8,710 bases of DNA, from assembly GCA_002359975.1 (NCBI GenBank), contig DENG01000118.1, positions 1 through 8,710 on the forward strand. Reading direction: 5' to 3'. Below the pieces are notes generated by a model. The model had not been told where the DNA came from. It searched no databases and saw only the letters and a program-made list of their open reading frames with translations. This DNA comes from Polynucleobacter sp. UBA2650 (lineage in GTDB: Bacteria; Pseudomonadota; Gammaproteobacteria; Burkholderiales; Burkholderiaceae). The position numbers were made by a program, and so were the translations under genes. Positions 6,418 to 8,710 of this stretch are shown here, piece by piece. The stretch's first letter is position 1. Each line of letters opens with the position of its first letter.

Positions 6418-7011
6418 TTGTCGGGCCATCCCAATCGGATTCGTATTATTGGTGGGGTCTGGCGTAGTCGACAAATTTCAGTCTTATCTCAAGAGGGTTT
6501 GCGCCCTAGCTCTGATCGTGTCCGAGAAACTCTTTTTAACTGGTTAGGTCAAGACCTAAGTGGCCTTAAAGTTCTTGATGCTTTTGCTGGATCAGGTGCT
6601 CTTGGTTTTGAGTCAGCGTCACGCGATGCAAAAGAAGTCGTTCTAATCGAAAAAGATAAAAAGATCGTTGCGCAGCTGCAATCCCAATATCAGCTTTTGT
6701 TATCTTCCCCAATTCAAGGAAATTTAAAGGTCATGCAGGGAGATGGGATTATCCATATGGGCCAAGCGAACACCGCAGCCTATCATTTGATTTTTCTTGA
6801 CCCACCCTTTAACCAGCCTGCGCTCTTAAAGCAGGCAGTCGTGGAAGCTGCCCGTATTTGTGATGACCACTCTGGGGGCGGAATTTATATTGAATGTCCG
6901 ACTACTCAAGATCTTTTAGAGTTAGAGTTGTTAATGCCTAATTGGGCCTGTTCAAGACAAATGCAGACAACACAAACAAAAGCAGCATTATTCAGGCGCA
7001 CTTCGGGCTAA
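6418..7011 (+). CDS. rsmD: 16S rRNA (guanine(966)-N(2))-methyltransferase RsmD
   Basis: This cytoplasmic SAM-dependent enzyme methylates N2 of G966 (E. coli numbering) in helix 31 of 16S rRNA during 30S assembly. Its 197 residues are normal for the family. Visible motifs are RIIGGVWRSRQI (9-20), the RsmD-specific RPSSDRVRETLFNWL (29-43), the SAM-binding loop DAFAGSGALGFE (54-65), the acidic IEKD (77-80) and the catalytic DPPF (128-131). Translation begins at TTG 6418, immediately after the TAA of the M16 partner gene, with GGAGGGG 8 bases upstream; the N-terminal motif is so close to this start that a later start is not possible. The location, divergent from ftsY and just ahead of coaD, matches the order seen in many proteobacteria. 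Co-transcription with the M16 genes is likely. Confidence 0.95.
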   Translation: MSGHPNRIRIIGGVWRSRQISVLSQEGLRPSSDRVRETLFNWLGQDLSGLKVLDAFAGSGALGFESASRDAKEVVLIEKDKKIVAQLQSQYQLLLSSPIQGNLKVMQGDGIIHMGQANTAAYHLIFLDPPFNQPALLKQAVVEAARICDDHSGGGIYIECPTTQDLLELELLMPNWACSRQMQTTQTKAALFRRTSG

Positions 7012-7035
7012 ACTCTTATGTATTCAGATTATTAA

Positions 7036-7550
<515 letters not shown>

Positions 7551-7571
7551 GTTCGTACACTAAAGGTTTAA

Positions 7572-7838
<267 letters not shown>

Positions 7839-8429
7839 TTAGTCGGGCCCGTGGATAGCCTGCATCGCATTTTGAACATCACCTTTTATAAATAAAGGAA
7901 GTGTTCTTAAGGCTTTATCGATTGCTTGATCAATCTTACTTTGTTCCTCGCTGCTAGGCTTCTTTAATACATAATCAGCCACATCCATCTTTGCTTTATC
8001 GCCAGGAAGATCACGGGGATGGCCGATCCCAAAGCGTAGGCGCCAAAATTGTGGGCTTGATAAATGGGACTGAATATCTTTGAGACCATTATGACCACCA
8101 TTGCCACCACCCTGTTTGAGCCGAGCCATACCAGGTTTTAGATCGAGCTCGTCATGAACAACCAAGACCTCTTGGGGTGTAATTTTATGAAAGCGACACA
8201 GCGGCCCAACCGATTCCCCGCTTAAGTTCATATAGGTATCGGGTGTTAATAAGTGAATATCCTGCCCTTCCACCCGAATCTTTGCTGCTTTGCCAAGAAA
8301 GCGTTTTTCAGGCTGAAGGAGCTGTTTGTGTTGACTCGCTAAGCGATCAATAAACCAAAATCCGGCATTATGACGATCCGATTCGTGCTTTGCACCAGGG
8401 TTACCAAGACCAACGATTAAGCGAATCAT
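7839..8429 (-). CDS. pth: Peptidyl-tRNA hydrolase (Pth)
   Basis: This essential cytoplasmic esterase releases tRNA from peptidyl-tRNAs that drop off the ribosome. With the start at ATG 8429 the protein has 196 residues and its key positions coincide exactly with E. coli numbering: N10, catalytic H20, M67, N68, H92-D93-E94 and N114. Motifs are LIVGLGNPG (4-12), HNAGF (20-24), TYMNLSGESV (65-74), VVHDELDL (90-97), GGGNGGHNGLKDI (107-119) and RLRFGIGHP (130-138). Longer readings from ATG 8462 or TTG 8465 would add 11 or 12 residues (IAINNDLHSH) that the family lacks. No clear Shine-Dalgarno is seen before 8429, so the longer form is not fully excluded. The gene follows rplY by 110 bases, with a terminator between them, so it needs its own promoter or readthrough. 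Confidence 0.95.
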   Translation of the reverse strand: MIRLIVGLGNPGAKHESDRHNAGFWFIDRLASQHKQLLQPEKRFLGKAAKIRVEGQDIHLLTPDTYMNLSGESVGPLCRFHKITPQEVLVVHDELDLKPGMARLKQGGGNGGHNGLKDIQSHLSSPQFWRLRFGIGHPRDLPGDKAKMDVADYVLKKPSSEEQSKIDQAIDKALRTLPLFIKGDVQNAMQAIHGPD

Positions 8430-8491
8430 ATGAGAATGCAGATCATTATTTATAGCAATCATCAAACTATAAACGAGTCGGATTGATCAAT

Positions 8492-8514
8492 AAAAAACCC
8501 GCACAGGGCGGGTT
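8492..8514 (-). terminator. Rho-independent terminator after rplY
   Basis: Read on the minus strand, AACCCGC (8514-8508), a five-base loop CCTGT, and GCGGGTT (8502-8496) form a 7-bp stem. Together with the last two stem bases this makes six consecutive T residues (8497-8492). It lies 26 bases after the rplY stop and upstream of pth, so rplY transcripts should largely end here. Confidence 0.88.
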
Positions 8515-8539
8515 CTTCAAGACATCAGAATAAGAGAGA

Positions 8540-8710
8540 TTAGCTCTTTGCTTCTTTATCTTTTGCTTCCTTATCTCCAGCAGCGGCATCAGCCACAGGT
8601 GCTGTAGGTGCTGCGCTTGGCTCTGGTTCAGCCTTAACGGTTGGGATACGGGCATTGGCAATAACAGGATTTTCTTGTTCAATATGCAAGACTAGGGCAA
8701 CGCCTTTTGG
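8540..8710 (-). CDS. rplY: Ribosomal protein L25/CTC (RplY), C-terminal fragment
   Basis: This is the final 56 residues of a gene that starts beyond the window. L25 binds 5S rRNA in the large subunit; the CTC form carries an extra C-terminal beta domain. The visible part begins PKGVALVLHIEQENPVIANA, which resembles the end of the CTC domain, followed by a low-complexity tail rich in Ala, Pro, Glu and Lys that ends in DKEAKDKEAKS. The tail is typical of long bacterial L25 proteins. The stop TAA is at 8542-8540, followed by a strong terminator. The rplY-pth order is common in proteobacteria and supports the identification, since so little of the protein is present. The strand carries another open frame here, which I consider a shadow because only this frame gives a recognisable product. 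Confidence 0.85.
   Translation of the reverse strand, partial: PKGVALVLHIEQENPVIANARIPTVKAEPEPSAAPTAPVADAAAGDKEAKDKEAKS

Noticed and set aside
8467..8682. 71-residue open frame on the minus strand
   Set aside because: It runs through the rplY tail and its terminator in another frame; the rplY frame gives a recognisable protein, and this one is low-complexity with no family resemblance.

Overview
This window is a compact stretch of housekeeping chromosome. It most likely comes from a betaproteobacterium of the Burkholderiaceae with moderately AT-leaning DNA; a Polynucleobacter-like freshwater bacterium is my best guess. That rests on gene order (heme A synthase, heme O synthase, SCO protein, rpoH; a pair of M16 peptidases, rsmD, coaD, ferredoxin; rplY, pth), on the protein sequences as I recognise them, and on the very tight spacing. 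No database search was possible, so the genus is an inference.

Layout. Positions 1-1638 (+) carry the end of heme A synthase (ctaA/cox15), then heme O synthase (cyoE/ctaB), then a SCO1/SenC copper lipoprotein. These form a cytochrome oxidase maturation operon: CyoE farnesylates heme B, CtaA oxidises heme O to heme A, and SCO delivers copper to the CuA site of subunit II. This operon converges with rpoH (sigma-32, 1639-2559, -), which lies downstream of ftsY (2659-3570, -). Between ftsY and rpoH sits a near-perfect CIRCE operator (2596-2622), the binding site of the heat-shock repressor HrcA. It overlaps a candidate promoter for rpoH and is the most interesting element in the window.

Divergent from ftsY, a second plus-strand block (3628-7838) holds two exported M16 peptidase subunits (one with the zinc site, one without), rsmD (16S rRNA methyltransferase), coaD (coenzyme A synthesis) and a 2[4Fe-4S] ferredoxin. 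It converges with pth (peptidyl-tRNA hydrolase) and the C-terminal end of rplY (ribosomal protein L25/CTC), which are separated by a clear intrinsic terminator.

The genome is tightly packed. Genes overlap by 4 bp or sit 0-7 bp apart at several junctions, and both convergent junctions have stop codons that abut exactly as TAATTA. I found no RNA genes, mobile elements, CRISPR arrays or recent-transfer signs, and no gene-free stretch above 300 bases. I do not see a new multi-gene system. The points worth following up are the HrcA/CIRCE control of rpoH, the short and locally unusual FtsY, and a possible competing-hairpin arrangement before the ferredoxin gene.
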